DNA from: Azohydromonas aeria
Lineage (GTDB): Bacteria > Pseudomonadota > Gammaproteobacteria > Burkholderiales > Burkholderiaceae_C
Reading direction: 5' to 3'
NCBI RefSeq assembly: GCF_009760915.1
Contig: NZ_VIDQ01000075.1
Location: 1-36,334 of the forward strand
DNA length: 36,334 nucleotides
Made by a program: the position numbers and the translations under genes. Shown here in pieces: positions 1-10,795 of this stretch (position 1 is the first letter of the stretch; each line of letters begins with the position of its first letter). The notes beneath the pieces are model-generated. The model saw only the letters and a list, made by a program, of their open reading frames with translations. It searched no databases and was not told the origin of the DNA.

Positions 1-683
1 TGGACGGCGGCCCCGCGCCGGCGCTGCGCGAGGACGCGCGCGGCGCGGTGCCGGCCGCCACGCCGCCGCAGGGTGGCGGCATGGCCGAGGGCACCGCCTG
101 GCCGCTGGGCCGGGCGCTGGCGCAGGTGGGCGGCGTGTACGTGCTGGCCGAGAACCAGCAGGGCCTCGTGATCGTGGACATGCACGCGGCGCACGAGCGC
201 ATCGTCTACGAGCGCCTGAAGCGCGCGCGCGCGGCGCAGGGCCGGCTGCCGTCGCAGCCGCTGCTCATTCCCGAGGCGATGCCGGCCTCGCCCACCGAGA
301 TCGCCACGGCCGAGGCCGAGCGCGAGGCGCTGCTGGAGCTGGGCCTGGACGTGGCGCCGCTGTCGGCCTCGTCGCTGTCGCTGCGCAGCCGCCCGGCGGC
401 GCTGCCCGATGCCGACCTGACGGAACTCGTGCGCTCGGTGCTGGCCGAGCTGGCGCAGGTGGGTGCCAGCCGCGTGGTGCAGCGCGCGCGCGACGAGGTG
501 CTGGCGACCATGGCCTGCCACGGCGCGGTGCGGGCGAACCGGCGGCTGACCCTGGAGGAGATGAACGCCCTGCTGCGCGACATGGAAGCCACCGAGCGCG
601 CCGACCAGTGCAACCACGGCCGCCCGACCTGGCGCCAGGTGACGATGAAGGAACTCGACGGGCTGTTCCTGCGCGGGCGCTGA
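1..683 (+). CDS. mutL: DNA mismatch repair protein MutL, C-terminal part
   Basis: This is the C-terminal dimerisation and endonuclease domain of MutL, the mismatch-repair matchmaker that links MutS to strand incision. The reading frame is open from the left edge, so the N-terminal GHKL ATPase is outside the window. Visible motifs are DMHAAHERIVYE, which fits the metal-binding endonuclease motif DQHA-x2-E-x4-E with Met for Gln, then ACHGAVRA and CNHGRPTW near the end. These mark a nicking-type MutL, as in organisms without MutH, unlike the E. coli protein. The gene ends with TGA. No start can be assigned inside the window; an internal GTG at 48 is not the start. The family call is very secure. 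Confidence 0.95.
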   Translation, partial: DGGPAPALREDARGAVPAATPPQGGGMAEGTAWPLGRALAQVGGVYVLAENQQGLVIVDMHAAHERIVYERLKRARAAQGRLPSQPLLIPEAMPASPTEIATAEAEREALLELGLDVAPLSASSLSLRSRPAALPDADLTELVRSVLAELAQVGASRVVQRARDEVLATMACHGAVRANRRLTLEEMNALLRDMEATERADQCNHGRPTWRQVTMKELDGLFLRGR

Positions 684-772
684 AGACGCGTGACGCGTGG
701 CGCGTCGGCCCGGCAGGCCCTGCGGCTGGCCGGCGGCTCGGCCCGGGCCAGGGCCGGCCGAGGCCCCGCCCC

Positions 773-778
773 TAGAAT
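773..778 (+). promoter_or_regulatory. -10 element upstream of polysaccharide deacetylase
   Basis: TAGAAT within CCTAGAATACGGGG, a -10 form common upstream of betaproteobacterial genes. It lies about 110 bases before the deacetylase ATG. No good -35 is visible in the GC-rich flank, so this is a moderate prediction. Confidence 0.4.
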
Positions 779-890
779 ACGGGGCCTCCCCGGCCGGCGC
801 CGCCACGGCCGTCACGGCCCTTGCCGCCGGCCCCCGCCGGGCTGCGCGCCCCGTCCAGACCTCCCACCCTGCCCCGCGGGGCCGCCCGCC

Positions 891-1694
891 ATGTCCACAT
901 CGTCCGTGACGCCCTCCTACCCTGCGCCCGCCGCGGGCCTGCCGCCGGTGTCGGTACTCATGTACCACCAGGTCGGCCGCTTCCCGAAAAGGCCCGAGGC
1001 GCACCGGGCCAGCTACTGCGACGTCGGCCGCTTCGCCGCGCAGATGGCGCTACTCAAGTGGGGCGGCTACCACGTGCTCAGCCTGGAGCAGCTGCACCGT
1101 GGCCTGTTCGGCGGTGCCGGGCTGCCGCCGCGCAGCGTGGTGCTGACCTTCGACGACGGCTACGAGAACTTCCGCGAGTTCGCCTGGCCGGTGCTGCGGC
1201 GCCACGGCTTCCCGGCCGCGGTGTTTCTGGTCACCCGGCACATCGGCGGTGGCTCGGACTGGGTGTTGCCGGCCACGCGCAGTGCGCCGCTGATGGATGC
1301 CGCCGCCGTGCGCGAGCTCGACGCCCAGGGCGTGACCTTCGGCTCGCACACGCTCAGCCATCCGCGGCTCGCGCAGCTCGACGCGCCCGCCATGCGCCGC
1401 GAGATCTTCGACAGCAAGGCGGCGCTGGAAGACATGCTCGGCCATGCCGTGCCCGACTTCTGCTACCCCTACGGCAACTACGACGCGCGCGCGCGCGACC
1501 TCGTGGCCGAGGCCGGCTACCGCACCGGGCTGACCTGCATCCGCGGCGCGGCCAACACCGCGTCCAATGCCTTCGAGCTGCCGCGCAAGGCCATTTCCTG
1601 GGGCGACAACGTGCTGGGCTACGCCTGGAAGCTGCACATGAAGCACGAACGCAAGGACCGCAAGGGCACCGCCGGGGCCCAGGGCTACGCCTGA
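891..1694 (+). CDS. polysaccharide deacetylase family protein (NodB domain)
   Basis: A 267-residue carbohydrate esterase family 4 protein, expected to remove N-acetyl groups from a polysaccharide or peptidoglycan sugar with a metal-bound Asp/His/His centre. The N-terminus has the VLMYHQVG signature of this group. TFDDGYENF holds the catalytic and metal Asp (residues 88-89). GSHTLSHP supplies the two metal His (153 and 157), and CYPYGNYD follows near 191. There is no clear signal peptide, so it may act on a cytoplasmic or membrane-linked glycan. Start: this ATG opens the conserved part; the frame is open further upstream, but that part is low-complexity. It follows mutL by 207 bases. The substrate cannot be inferred. 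Confidence 0.9.
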   Translation: MSTSSVTPSYPAPAAGLPPVSVLMYHQVGRFPKRPEAHRASYCDVGRFAAQMALLKWGGYHVLSLEQLHRGLFGGAGLPPRSVVLTFDDGYENFREFAWPVLRRHGFPAAVFLVTRHIGGGSDWVLPATRSAPLMDAAAVRELDAQGVTFGSHTLSHPRLAQLDAPAMRREIFDSKAALEDMLGHAVPDFCYPYGNYDARARDLVAEAGYRTGLTCIRGAANTASNAFELPRKAISWGDNVLGYAWKLHMKHERKDRKGTAGAQGYA

Positions 1695-1812
1695 AGCCGC
1701 CGGCCTGTACCGCCCCGGCACCGTCCCGGGGCAGGCAGCGGCCAACCCGGCATGCGCAGGCGCATTCCTTGCCCCGACTCCCGGTTCTTCGACAACCCGG
1801 GAGACTGATGCC

Positions 1813-4536
<2,724 letters not shown>

Positions 4537-4564
4537 TTTCTGCGGCTTGCTGGCCTCTGATGTG

Positions 4565-4590
4565 AAAAAGCCGCCTCGGGGCGGCTTTTT
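4565..4590. terminator. bidirectional rho-independent terminator after acnA
   Basis: AAAAAGCCGCC, loop TCGG, GGCGGCTTTTT is a perfect 11-bp stem with A and T tracts on both sides. It can stop acnA from the left and the converging minus-strand small gene pair from the right. Confidence 0.93.
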
Positions 4591-4610
4591 CCATAGTTGG
4601 TTTGAAACAA

Positions 4611-4805
4611 TCAGGCGACGGATTTCTTCTGACGCCTGTAAGCCACCCAGACACCCAAACCAGTTCCAGCGAAACCCGCCACCAACAAAATTGGCAATGC
4701 CGTTTCGTAAGGAAGATCCGGCCAGAACTGACCCATTGTCAAAAGGGAAATCCCGATGCCCAATACAAAACCAATCAACCCTCCCAAAACCATACGCAAC
4801 ATCAT
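4611..4805 (-). CDS. small two-helix membrane protein, candidate immunity protein
   Basis: A 64-residue protein made almost entirely of two hydrophobic segments: VLGGLIGFVLGIGISLL near the start and ALPILLVAGFAGTGLGVWVAY near the end, followed by the basic tail RRQKKS. The start is the ATG of an ATGA overlap with the stop of the upstream gene, indicating translational coupling; an in-frame ATG ten codons earlier lies inside that gene. A small membrane protein coupled downstream of a putative peptidase-fold toxin is the usual arrangement of effector and immunity genes, where the membrane partner protects the envelope. That role is inferred from context only; no family was recognised. Confidence 0.6.
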   Translation of the reverse strand: MMLRMVLGGLIGFVLGIGISLLTMGQFWPDLPYETALPILLVAGFAGTGLGVWVAYRRQKKSVA

Positions 4806-5212
4806 GCCCACCTTGCCCTGGGGCAATTGGTCCAACTACCAACATCCGAGCCGCCTGCCTTGAAAACCTCTTCGACAAACGATGCACAGTTGTTGGGCAG
4901 CACCAACCAACGCCACCGACGAATGGAATACTCCTCAAGCTTAGCTTGCGCCGCATCAGGATCGGGAATTTGAACCCAACGGCGATATATTTCTCTTTTT
5001 CCGTTTTCGTGCAAATAGCGCTTATAGCCTTGAGCATTCATAAACCATGGATAATCATTCAAACCATCTACATGAAAATAAAATCGTCCTGCATTTACCA
5101 TTGCATGCCCGCACAAATTGGGACCTGTCCCACTGACAACGACTACATGCGCTTGATGCCAGTCGAAAGGCACCGCGCCACAGGACATGAGTCGTTCACC
5201 TCGGTAAGCCAT
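4802..5212 (-). CDS. putative permuted papain-fold (NlpC/P60-LRAT-like) effector
   Basis: A 136-residue protein. A near-perfect ribosome site (GAAGGAGGA) lies just before the ATG chosen here; an ATG 15 codons upstream has none. The layout suggests a circularly permuted NlpC/P60 or LRAT-like cysteine hydrolase: His36 in LCGHAMVNAG early, followed by a beta-type stretch, and Cys109 in PNNCASFVEEVF late, resembling the NC-x-x-F-V signature. It lacks a signal peptide. Proteins of this look are found, as I recall, beside type VI secretion components, where they could cleave peptidoglycan or lipid. No vgrG, PAAR or hcp gene is visible here, so the delivery route is unknown. GC content is clearly lower than its neighbours. 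Function is inferred from motifs. Confidence 0.6.
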   Translation of the reverse strand: MAYRGERLMSCGAVPFDWHQAHVVVVSGTGPNLCGHAMVNAGRFYFHVDGLNDYPWFMNAQGYKRYLHENGKREIYRRWVQIPDPDAAQAKLEEYSIRRWRWLVLPNNCASFVEEVFKAGGSDVGSWTNCPRARWA

Positions 5213-5224
5213 GTGTCCTCCTTC

Positions 5225-5406
5225 AACGAGTGTGATGGGGAATCCGGTATGACCCATTGCCCGACTGCTGGATACCGGGCGACCACTATCCGCACGTCTT
5301 TACCCCTCGTTCGTGGTTTCGGGAGAATACCAAGACTTGATCGGCAGCGAGATGGAAAAACCTGGATCGCTTCCACCTCAACAATACATGGGCGGTAATG
5401 AGCCGT
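5225..5406. other. stretch upstream of effector gene without a supportable gene
   Basis: On the minus strand all three frames contain short stretches of plausible protein, such as GFSISLPIKSWYSPETTNEG, each ended by stops. This would fit a decayed gene or a delivery-module remnant, but nothing recognisable could be joined up. Confidence 0.3.
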
Positions 5407-5509
5407 TCACGGCTCCTCGGACTCCGAGCGCTGTTTTGCTGCTGCCGCGGCCGCCCGCTCCGCCTTGAAATTCCGCCACCGACTCTTCGACATCGACCCA
5501 ATCAATCAT
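5407..5509 (-). pseudogene. possible small frameshifted ORF after ynfA
   Basis: An ATG overlaps the end of ynfA and gives MIDWVDVEESVAEF. If one T of the TTT at 5468-5470 is removed, the frame continues naturally as KAERAAAAAAKQRSESEEP and stops after 33 residues. Unshifted, the frame runs into arginine/glycine-rich nonsense and stops later. It may be a tiny coupled gene broken by one base, or chance. The family is unknown. Confidence 0.3.
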
Positions 5510-5832
5510 CCCGCGGCGCAAACATGATGATCGCCATCCCCGCCATCGCCACCGCCGCTCCAATCAAATCCCAAGCCGTCGGCCGGATGCCGTCCACAGC
5601 CCAGAGCCAGAGAATGGCCACGAAAACATAGACGCCGCCATAAGCCGCATAAACCCGCCCCGCCGCCGTAGGGTGCAGCGACAGCAGCCAGGCAAACAAA
5701 GCCAGGCTGAGGGCAGCGGGCAGCGGGCAGCAGCAGCCAGGCACTCTTGCCTTGCTTTAGCCACAGATACGGCAAATAGCAGCCGACGATTTCGGCGACG
5801 GCGGTGAGGAGGAAAAGGAACAGGGTTTTCAA
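5502..5832 (-). pseudogene. ynfA: YnfA-family (UPF0060) membrane protein, frameshifted
   Basis: The first part reads MKTLFLFLLTAVAEIVGCY then LPYLWLKQGKSAWLLLPAA. After a frame change the rest reads LSLALFAWLLSLHPTAAGRV through FAPRDD. Joined, this is a typical UPF0060 small multidrug-resistance-like protein of about 108 residues with four membrane helices. The break coincides with three tandem copies of GGGCAGC (5711-5731, plus strand); two copies would restore the frame exactly. The start is TTG without an obvious ribosome site. It could be a real mutation, a slippage-switchable gene or a sequence error. Confidence 0.85.
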
Positions 5833-6048
5833 TTCAGGCCCATGAAAGATTCAACGTGTCGGCTGGCCTCCATTGTGGGCGATAGTCTCAACGCGCCATC
5901 AAGCTCCCTATATCTGCGATGGGCTTGTTGTTGCTACGGCATGCTGAATCGTTCAGACCATGGAAAGGAGTCAAAGTATTGTTTCGCCCACCGTTCTTGA
6001 CCCAAAACACCCGTCAGCCCGTCAGCACAAGCGCTCCGCACCCTCACC

Positions 6049-6174
6049 CGTCATTCCGGCGAAAGCCGGAATCCACGAGCATTGCCATGCCTCGCTGGCC
6101 CCTGTGGGCAAATTCCAACGCCAGCCATTCCACCAGCACGGCGCGCGTGGATTCCGGCTTTCGCCGGAATGACG
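6049..6174. repeat. element bounded by 29-bp perfect inverted repeats
   Basis: The left arm 6049-6077 and right arm 6146-6174 are exact reverse complements, enclosing 68 bases. Each arm is itself a palindrome built on ATTCCGGC-GAAA-GCCGGAAT. This core resembles the dispersed palindromic repeats of many proteobacteria and the neisserial dRS3 type. It lies in the 395-base gap between ynfA and the thioesterase gene; the rest of that gap shows no gene. Confidence 0.85.
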
Positions 6175-6227
6175 AAGCAGTTGGCGCAACTGTTCAGCCG
6201 CCGGACCCCATTCGAACGGCCAGTCGA

Positions 6228-6659
6228 TCACCCCTTCGGCCACAAAATCATCTGCGTGCACCGAAACAGCGCAATCGTCTTCCCGCTCGCCTCGTCCGTC
6301 ACCACCGCATCCCAGACCTGCGTCGTCTTGCCCAAATGCTGCGCCGTGGCGATGCAGGCAATCGCGCCCTCGCGCACGGTGCCCAGGTGATTCGATTTCA
6401 GCTCGATGGTGGTGAAAGACAAGGCCCCTGCGGGCAAATGCGCGATCGTGGCGTAGCCGCAGGTGGTGTCGGCCAGCGCGACGACGCTGGCGGCATGCAG
6501 GAAATCATTGGGCGCAAAATGCAGCTTCTTTACCGGCATGCGGCTGCGCAGCCGACCCTGGGTCAGCTCCAGCATTTCCGCACCCAAATAGCCGGGCAGA
6601 TACTCGGTGCCGGCCTGGTTGAGGGAGGAGATGGTGATTTCGGGGCGGAGGGTGGTCAT
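6228..6659 (-). CDS. PaaI-family hotdog thioesterase
   Basis: A 143-residue hotdog-fold protein of the PaaI/YigI type, expected to hydrolyse acyl- or aryl-CoA thioesters. The region HFAPNDFLHAASVVALADTT gives the central helix of the fold, with the usual acidic residue of the active site. It is followed by strands such as FTTIELKSNHLG and ARCTQ-like CTQMILW at the end. GAGGAG sits eight bases before the ATG. It stands alone between a repeat and a low-GC gene. The substrate cannot be told from sequence or context. Confidence 0.85.
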   Translation of the reverse strand: MTTLRPEITISSLNQAGTEYLPGYLGAEMLELTQGRLRSRMPVKKLHFAPNDFLHAASVVALADTTCGYATIAHLPAGALSFTTIELKSNHLGTVREGAIACIATAQHLGKTTQVWDAVVTDEASGKTIALFRCTQMILWPKG

Positions 6660-6835
6660 AAATCGGCTCCTCAGTGGTGTTGAAAATGGAGGGAGGCATT
6701 ATTCAGAGGGAGCAGAAGGCAAGACCTGACCACACCCTTGATCACCAAGCCTCATGAATACCGCATATATAACAATTTCTTGCATTAATAGGTCAGATAA
6801 TTATAAAACCCAATTCACCATCTCTTGCGACCTTA

Positions 6836-7528
6836 TCAGTCTTCCTTAAAAGCATCCCGCCCTTCTTGGGCAGACCAATAACCATTTACCTGAATCCGGT
6901 CGGGTTCGCTGGGAGAAAGGAATATATTAAAATAAAAACCAGGAGGCCGACCTGGTTCTGTAGCTTTTGACCGCTCGTCTGAAATGACAACTTTATAAAC
7001 GTGCCTATACTCATCAATACCGGCCGAACGACGCCGATCTGTTACTCTTGACAAAACTCCCATTCCGAACTTAGATGTTGGAGGCACACTGAGAAGCAAT
7101 GGCCGCCCCACCAGATCCTCCAGTACCACCGAAACTACGGTATACCAGTTTGACATACCAGTAAGCAAAAACGTTGGCACCGAAAATTCAACAAACAACA
7201 TTAACAACTCTTGGCGAAGAGTGACCAAACCAAGCGCATCAAGAATGGTTCTCAACTCCACGTCGAAATTTGCATTACTTGGCGCAACGCAAAATATCGA
7301 GTCAATTTTTTCGATAAGAATCAAAGCACCAGAATTACGACCTAACTCCGCATGCTGAAGCCAATCGCAATACATAGCACACATCGGAAAACGGGGACGC
7401 AGCCTTTTTGCTTCTAAGATTAGGCGAATGAGGCGAAACAAATTAAGGATTTCGGCTTTGGTTGTTTTTCCACCTTTAGCCAGTTGACTGAGCTCTCGCT
7501 TGAGCGGAGTTAGGGGATCATATGTCAT
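6836..7528 (-). CDS. hypothetical protein in AT-rich island
   Basis: A 230-residue protein of no family I recognise. It has a lysine-rich, helical N-terminal third (MTYDPLTPLKRELSQL, then repeated Leu/Ile/Arg). A more hydrophobic middle follows (ELLMLFVEFSVPTFLLTG, which could be buried helix or one membrane pass). The C-terminal domain is soluble and rich in Arg/Asp/Glu, ending in YWSAQEGRDAFKED. There is no signal peptide. GGAGAA precedes the ATG. Base composition is far more AT-rich than the surrounding genome, as are both flanks (6740-6835 and 7529-7650), which suggests recent horizontal arrival. A defence or toxin role is possible but unsupported. Confidence 0.6.
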   Translation of the reverse strand: MTYDPLTPLKRELSQLAKGGKTTKAEILNLFRLIRLILEAKRLRPRFPMCAMYCDWLQHAELGRNSGALILIEKIDSIFCVAPSNANFDVELRTILDALGLVTLRQELLMLFVEFSVPTFLLTGMSNWYTVVSVVLEDLVGRPLLLSVPPTSKFGMGVLSRVTDRRRSAGIDEYRHVYKVVISDERSKATEPGRPPGFYFNIFLSPSEPDRIQVNGYWSAQEGRDAFKED

Positions 7529-7644
7529 GATTTTCTCCAGAGCTAATTGCGTAAATAAATAATCAACAAGCCAATGACAGGAATTTCATTGCTTCGCGAC
7601 ATATTTGTTGCATATTCCCCGACACATATTTAAAGCCAAAGATT

Positions 7645-8304
7645 TTATCTTAATGTTCCTCCCGCCAACTTCACCCCAAACCCAATAAACGCCGCCCCCA
7701 CCCCGCCCGTGCCGACCGCCGAAAGCCGCTGATACCGCCGAACGCGTTCAGCGAGTTTGCTTCCGGCGAATATCAAGAGGGTGAGATAAGCCGCGCTGAA
7801 AATCTGCACGATCGCCCCCAGGATGAAGAACGACAGTGCCGGGTATTCGTAGTCCGGCGAGACGAACTGGATGAAGAAGGAGACACAGAACAGGATCGCC
7901 TTCGGATTCAGCAGGCTGATGGTCAGCGCGGTGCGGAAGGGGTGGGCGTCGCGCACCACCGGCGCGGCGGCGGTTTCCACGGCAGCCGCGGGCGCCGTCC
8001 CGCGCCAGCCCTGCCACGCCGAGCGCAGCAGCTTGAAGCCCAGCCACGACAGGTACGCCGCCCCCGCGTACTTCAGCGCGAAGAACAGCGCCGGGTAGGT
8101 GCTCAGCAGGCTGGCCACGCCGCAGGCCGAGAGCGTCATCAGCACGGTGTCGCCCGCGAAGATGCCGGTCGCCCCGCGCCAGCCGGCCGCCGCGCCCTGC
8201 CGCGAGGCCAGCGTCATGACGTAGAAGGAATTGGGGCCCGGCAACAGGATGATGAGGATGGTGCCGAGGACGAAGCCGTAGAGGTCGGTGATGCCGTAAA
8301 CCAT
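7645..8304 (-). CDS. leuE: LysE/LeuE-type amino acid exporter
   Basis: A 219-residue inner-membrane exporter of the LysE/RhtB superfamily with about six hydrophobic helices. It has the signature LPGPNSFYVM after the first helix, GIFAGDTVLM, and the late block SLLNPKAILFCVSFFIQF. The last segment, FFILG through FIGFGVKLAGG, closely resembles E. coli LeuE, which exports leucine and related amino acids. The ATG used here has GGAG nine bases upstream; an ATG five codons earlier is also possible. It is monocistronic as far as visible. The family is secure, the leucine specificity moderately so. Confidence 0.85.
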   Translation of the reverse strand: MVYGITDLYGFVLGTILIILLPGPNSFYVMTLASRQGAAAGWRGATGIFAGDTVLMTLSACGVASLLSTYPALFFALKYAGAAYLSWLGFKLLRSAWQGWRGTAPAAAVETAAAPVVRDAHPFRTALTISLLNPKAILFCVSFFIQFVSPDYEYPALSFFILGAIVQIFSAAYLTLLIFAGSKLAERVRRYQRLSAVGTGGVGAAFIGFGVKLAGGTLR

Positions 8305-8538
8305 CCGGCGATTCTCCATTACTTCCGGACACAACCCCGCAACGAAGTGCCCGCACCTGCCTGAAAAGGGTATTGCCGTCCGTCAGAAGTTGTCCCTGGC
8401 CGTGGACCGCCCGTCTGCAAACGTTGCGGCGCTCCCGCGCCCGGGCCAGCGCAATGCGGGCATGGCCGCGCGGCGCGGGCGGCGGGACGATGCCGGTCCC
8501 CTGGGGAGGGGTCGGTCCGCTCGATGGAGGTGCCTGCC

Positions 8539-9426
8539 ATGCCGGCTTCGATCGCTCCCTGGCTGCTCGCCGCGCTGGCCACGCTGCCCGCCGCAGCCCT
8601 CGCCAAGGTCCGCGGCAGCGTGCAGCTCAGCCACTTCGGCTGGTCGCTGATCGACCTGCGCCCGGACGACGGCATCGCGCCGGGGCTGGGCATCTTTCCC
8701 GGCGGCTCCCGCGCCGCCTTCGAGGCCAGCGTGCACGAGCGGCGCGGCGACGCCAACGGCAACCCGCTGCCGGGCGACGACGGCGAGTCGCGCCGGGAGC
8801 GGGACATCATCGAAGGCCTGTTCCTGCCGACGCTGCAGGCCAGTGCGGCGCTGCCGCGTTCCGGCGCCACGGTGCGCATGGGCGGCGCGGCGGCCGACCG
8901 CGCCTTCAGCCTCCTGGCCCAGGGTCATGCCGGCAGTACCCCGGACGACACCGGCGCCTACCATTTCCTCGCCCAGGGCACCCCGGCCGCGGTGCCCGAC
9001 CCGGCCGGCAACCCGGCCCTCGTCCTCACGCCCTACACGCGGCTGGTCTGGACCGGGGACCTGAGCATGGCGCTCAGCCACGAACCCTTCCTGCGTGGCG
9101 GGCGCAGCGAGTCCGCCCAGGGCAGCTTCCAGGCGTGGCTGGTCGGACCCGGCAGCAAGCTCATCGACCACGACGCCCAGCAGCTCAACCTCAACCCCCG
9201 CGACCCGGCCGCCAAGCAGCGGGACCGCCGCGTGCGCCTGGACTGGATCAACGACGGCGCCGAGGCGGCCAGCGCCTGGATGCTGCTGTCCGTCCACGTC
9301 GCGGGCAGCTCGCGCTACGCGCCCGGCCCGCCCATCCCCGAGCCCGCCACCTGGGCGCTGCTGGCCGGCGGGCTGGGCGTGGTGGGCCTGGCGGCTCGGC
9401 GCCGCAAGACCTGCAGCAGCGCCTGA
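8539..9426 (+). CDS. PEP-CTERM sorting-domain protein, paralogue 1
   Basis: A 295-residue secreted protein. A hydrophobic signal (LLAALATLPAAALA) precedes the mature part. The C-terminus is a canonical PEP-CTERM signal: PEPATWALLAGG, a hydrophobic helix and the basic RRRK tail, recognised by the EpsH/exosortase system outside this window. The mature N-terminus, LSHFGWSLIDLRPDDGIAPG, and a later LTPYTRLVWTGDL block recur in the two PEP-CTERM genes at 11165 and 12083, so the three form one paralogous family. GGAGGT sits seven bases before the ATG used. The function is unknown; surface or exopolysaccharide association is expected from the sorting signal. Confidence 0.85.
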   Translation: MPASIAPWLLAALATLPAAALAKVRGSVQLSHFGWSLIDLRPDDGIAPGLGIFPGGSRAAFEASVHERRGDANGNPLPGDDGESRRERDIIEGLFLPTLQASAALPRSGATVRMGGAAADRAFSLLAQGHAGSTPDDTGAYHFLAQGTPAAVPDPAGNPALVLTPYTRLVWTGDLSMALSHEPFLRGGRSESAQGSFQAWLVGPGSKLIDHDAQQLNLNPRDPAAKQRDRRVRLDWINDGAEAASAWMLLSVHVAGSSRYAPGPPIPEPATWALLAGGLGVVGLAARRRKTCSSA

Positions 9427-9433
9427 AAGCAAA

Positions 9434-9459
9434 ACGCCGCGGCAGGGAAGCCGCGGCGT
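9434..9459. terminator. terminator between convergent PEP-CTERM gene and amtB
   Basis: A perfect 10-bp stem, ACGCCGCGGC / GCCGCGGCGT, with loop AGGGAA. On the minus strand it is followed by a T-rich run (GCGTTTTGCTTT), so it best serves amtB; it may also slow the converging gene. Confidence 0.8.
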
Positions 9460-9513
9460 CTCGTCCTCGCGTACACCGGCCCGCCGCAGCGCCTGCGGCA
9501 GGCCCAGGTTGGC

Positions 9514-10716
9514 TCACCAGCTCGGCTCGCGCTCCGGCGTCGCGCCGATGCGGTGGATGGACAGGTCCGCCCCGTCGTACTCCTGCTCGTGCGTCAGGCG
9601 CAGGCCCACGGCCTTGCACAGCACGCCGTACACCAGCAGCCCGCCGGCGAAGGCCCAGGCCACGCCCGCGAGCGTGCCGATGAGCTGCGACAGGAAGCTC
9701 ACGCCGCCCAGGCCGCCCAGCGCCGTCTGCCCGAAGATGCCCGCCGCGATGCCGCCCCAGGCGCCGCACAGCCCGTGCAGCGGCCACACGCCCAGCACGT
9801 CGTCGATCTTCCAGCGGTTTTGCGTGAGCGTGAACGTGACGACGAACAGCGCGCCCGCCACCGCGCCCACCACCAGCGCGCCGGCCGGGTGCATCAGGTC
9901 CGAGCCCGCGCACACCGCCACCAGCCCGGCCAGCGGGCCGTTGTACGCGAAGCCCGGGTCGTTGCGGCCCAGCAGCACGGCGGCCAGCGTGCCGCCCACC
10001 ATGGCCATGAGCGAGTTCACCGCCACCAAGCCGGAGATCTTGTCGATGGTCTGCGCGCTCATCACGTTGAAGCCGAACCAGCCCACGGCCAGTACCCAGG
10101 CGCCCAGCGCCAGGAACGGGATGCTCGAAGGCGGGTGCGCGCTCATGGCGCCGTCCTTCCTGTAGCGGTTGTTGCGCGGGCCCAGCCACAGCACGGCGGC
10201 CAGCCCGATCCAGCCACCCACCGCGTGCACCACCACGCTGCCGGCGAAGTCATGGAACTCGGCGCCGCCCACCGATTTCACCCATTCCTGGAAACCCAGC
10301 TGGCCGCCCCACACCAGCCCTTCGAAGAACGGGTAGAAGAAGCCGACCAGGACGGCGGTGGCGACGAGTTGCGGGTGGAATTTCGCCCGCTCGGCGATGC
10401 CGCCCGACACGATGGCCGGAATCGCCGCGGCGAAGGTGAGCAGGAAGAAGAATTTCACCAGCTCGTAGCCGTTGCGCGCGGCCAGGGTTTCGGCACCGCT
10501 GAAGAAATTCACGCCATAGGCGACGGTGTAGCCGATGAAGAAATAGGCAATCGTCGAGACGGCGAAATCCACCAGGATCTTCACCAGCGCGTTGACCTGG
10601 TTCTTCTTGCGAACCGTGCCCAGCTCCAGAAAGGCGAAGCCCGCGTGCATCGCCAGCACCATGATGGCGCCCAACAAGATGAACAGGGCGTCCGTGCCCT
10701 GCTTGACCTGATCCAT
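9514..10716 (-). CDS. amtB: ammonium transporter AmtB
   Basis: A 400-residue inner-membrane ammonium channel. The twin histidines of the pore are visible as H164 in VVVHAVGG and H314 in WPLHGLCGAWGG, and D156 of HDFAGS matches the conserved structural Asp. The family signatures FAFLELGTVRKKNQ and GGIAERAKF are present. Unlike many Amt proteins it starts without an extra signal peptide. The ATG chosen has GGGGAGTGGGG directly upstream; an ATG twelve codons earlier is possible. No glnK gene adjoins it, so PII regulation would act in trans. A sigma-54 promoter lies about 80 bases upstream, pointing to nitrogen-limitation control. Confidence 0.95.
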   Translation of the reverse strand: MDQVKQGTDALFILLGAIMVLAMHAGFAFLELGTVRKKNQVNALVKILVDFAVSTIAYFFIGYTVAYGVNFFSGAETLAARNGYELVKFFFLLTFAAAIPAIVSGGIAERAKFHPQLVATAVLVGFFYPFFEGLVWGGQLGFQEWVKSVGGAEFHDFAGSVVVHAVGGWIGLAAVLWLGPRNNRYRKDGAMSAHPPSSIPFLALGAWVLAVGWFGFNVMSAQTIDKISGLVAVNSLMAMVGGTLAAVLLGRNDPGFAYNGPLAGLVAVCAGSDLMHPAGALVVGAVAGALFVVTFTLTQNRWKIDDVLGVWPLHGLCGAWGGIAAGIFGQTALGGLGGVSFLSQLIGTLAGVAWAFAGGLLVYGVLCKAVGLRLTHEQEYDGADLSIHRIGATPEREPSW

Positions 10717-10795
10717 TCCCCACTCCCCTGATGCCTTCAGGGCGCCCTCCATCGGCGCGCCTGCACCACCTCCCGGCGGCCATGCACCAGGAACC

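Noticed and set aside
5919..6683. A 254-codon plus-strand frame over the inverted repeats and thioesterase
   Set aside because: It translates the palindromic repeats (SFRRKPES and DSGFRRND) and runs antisense to a conserved thioesterase.
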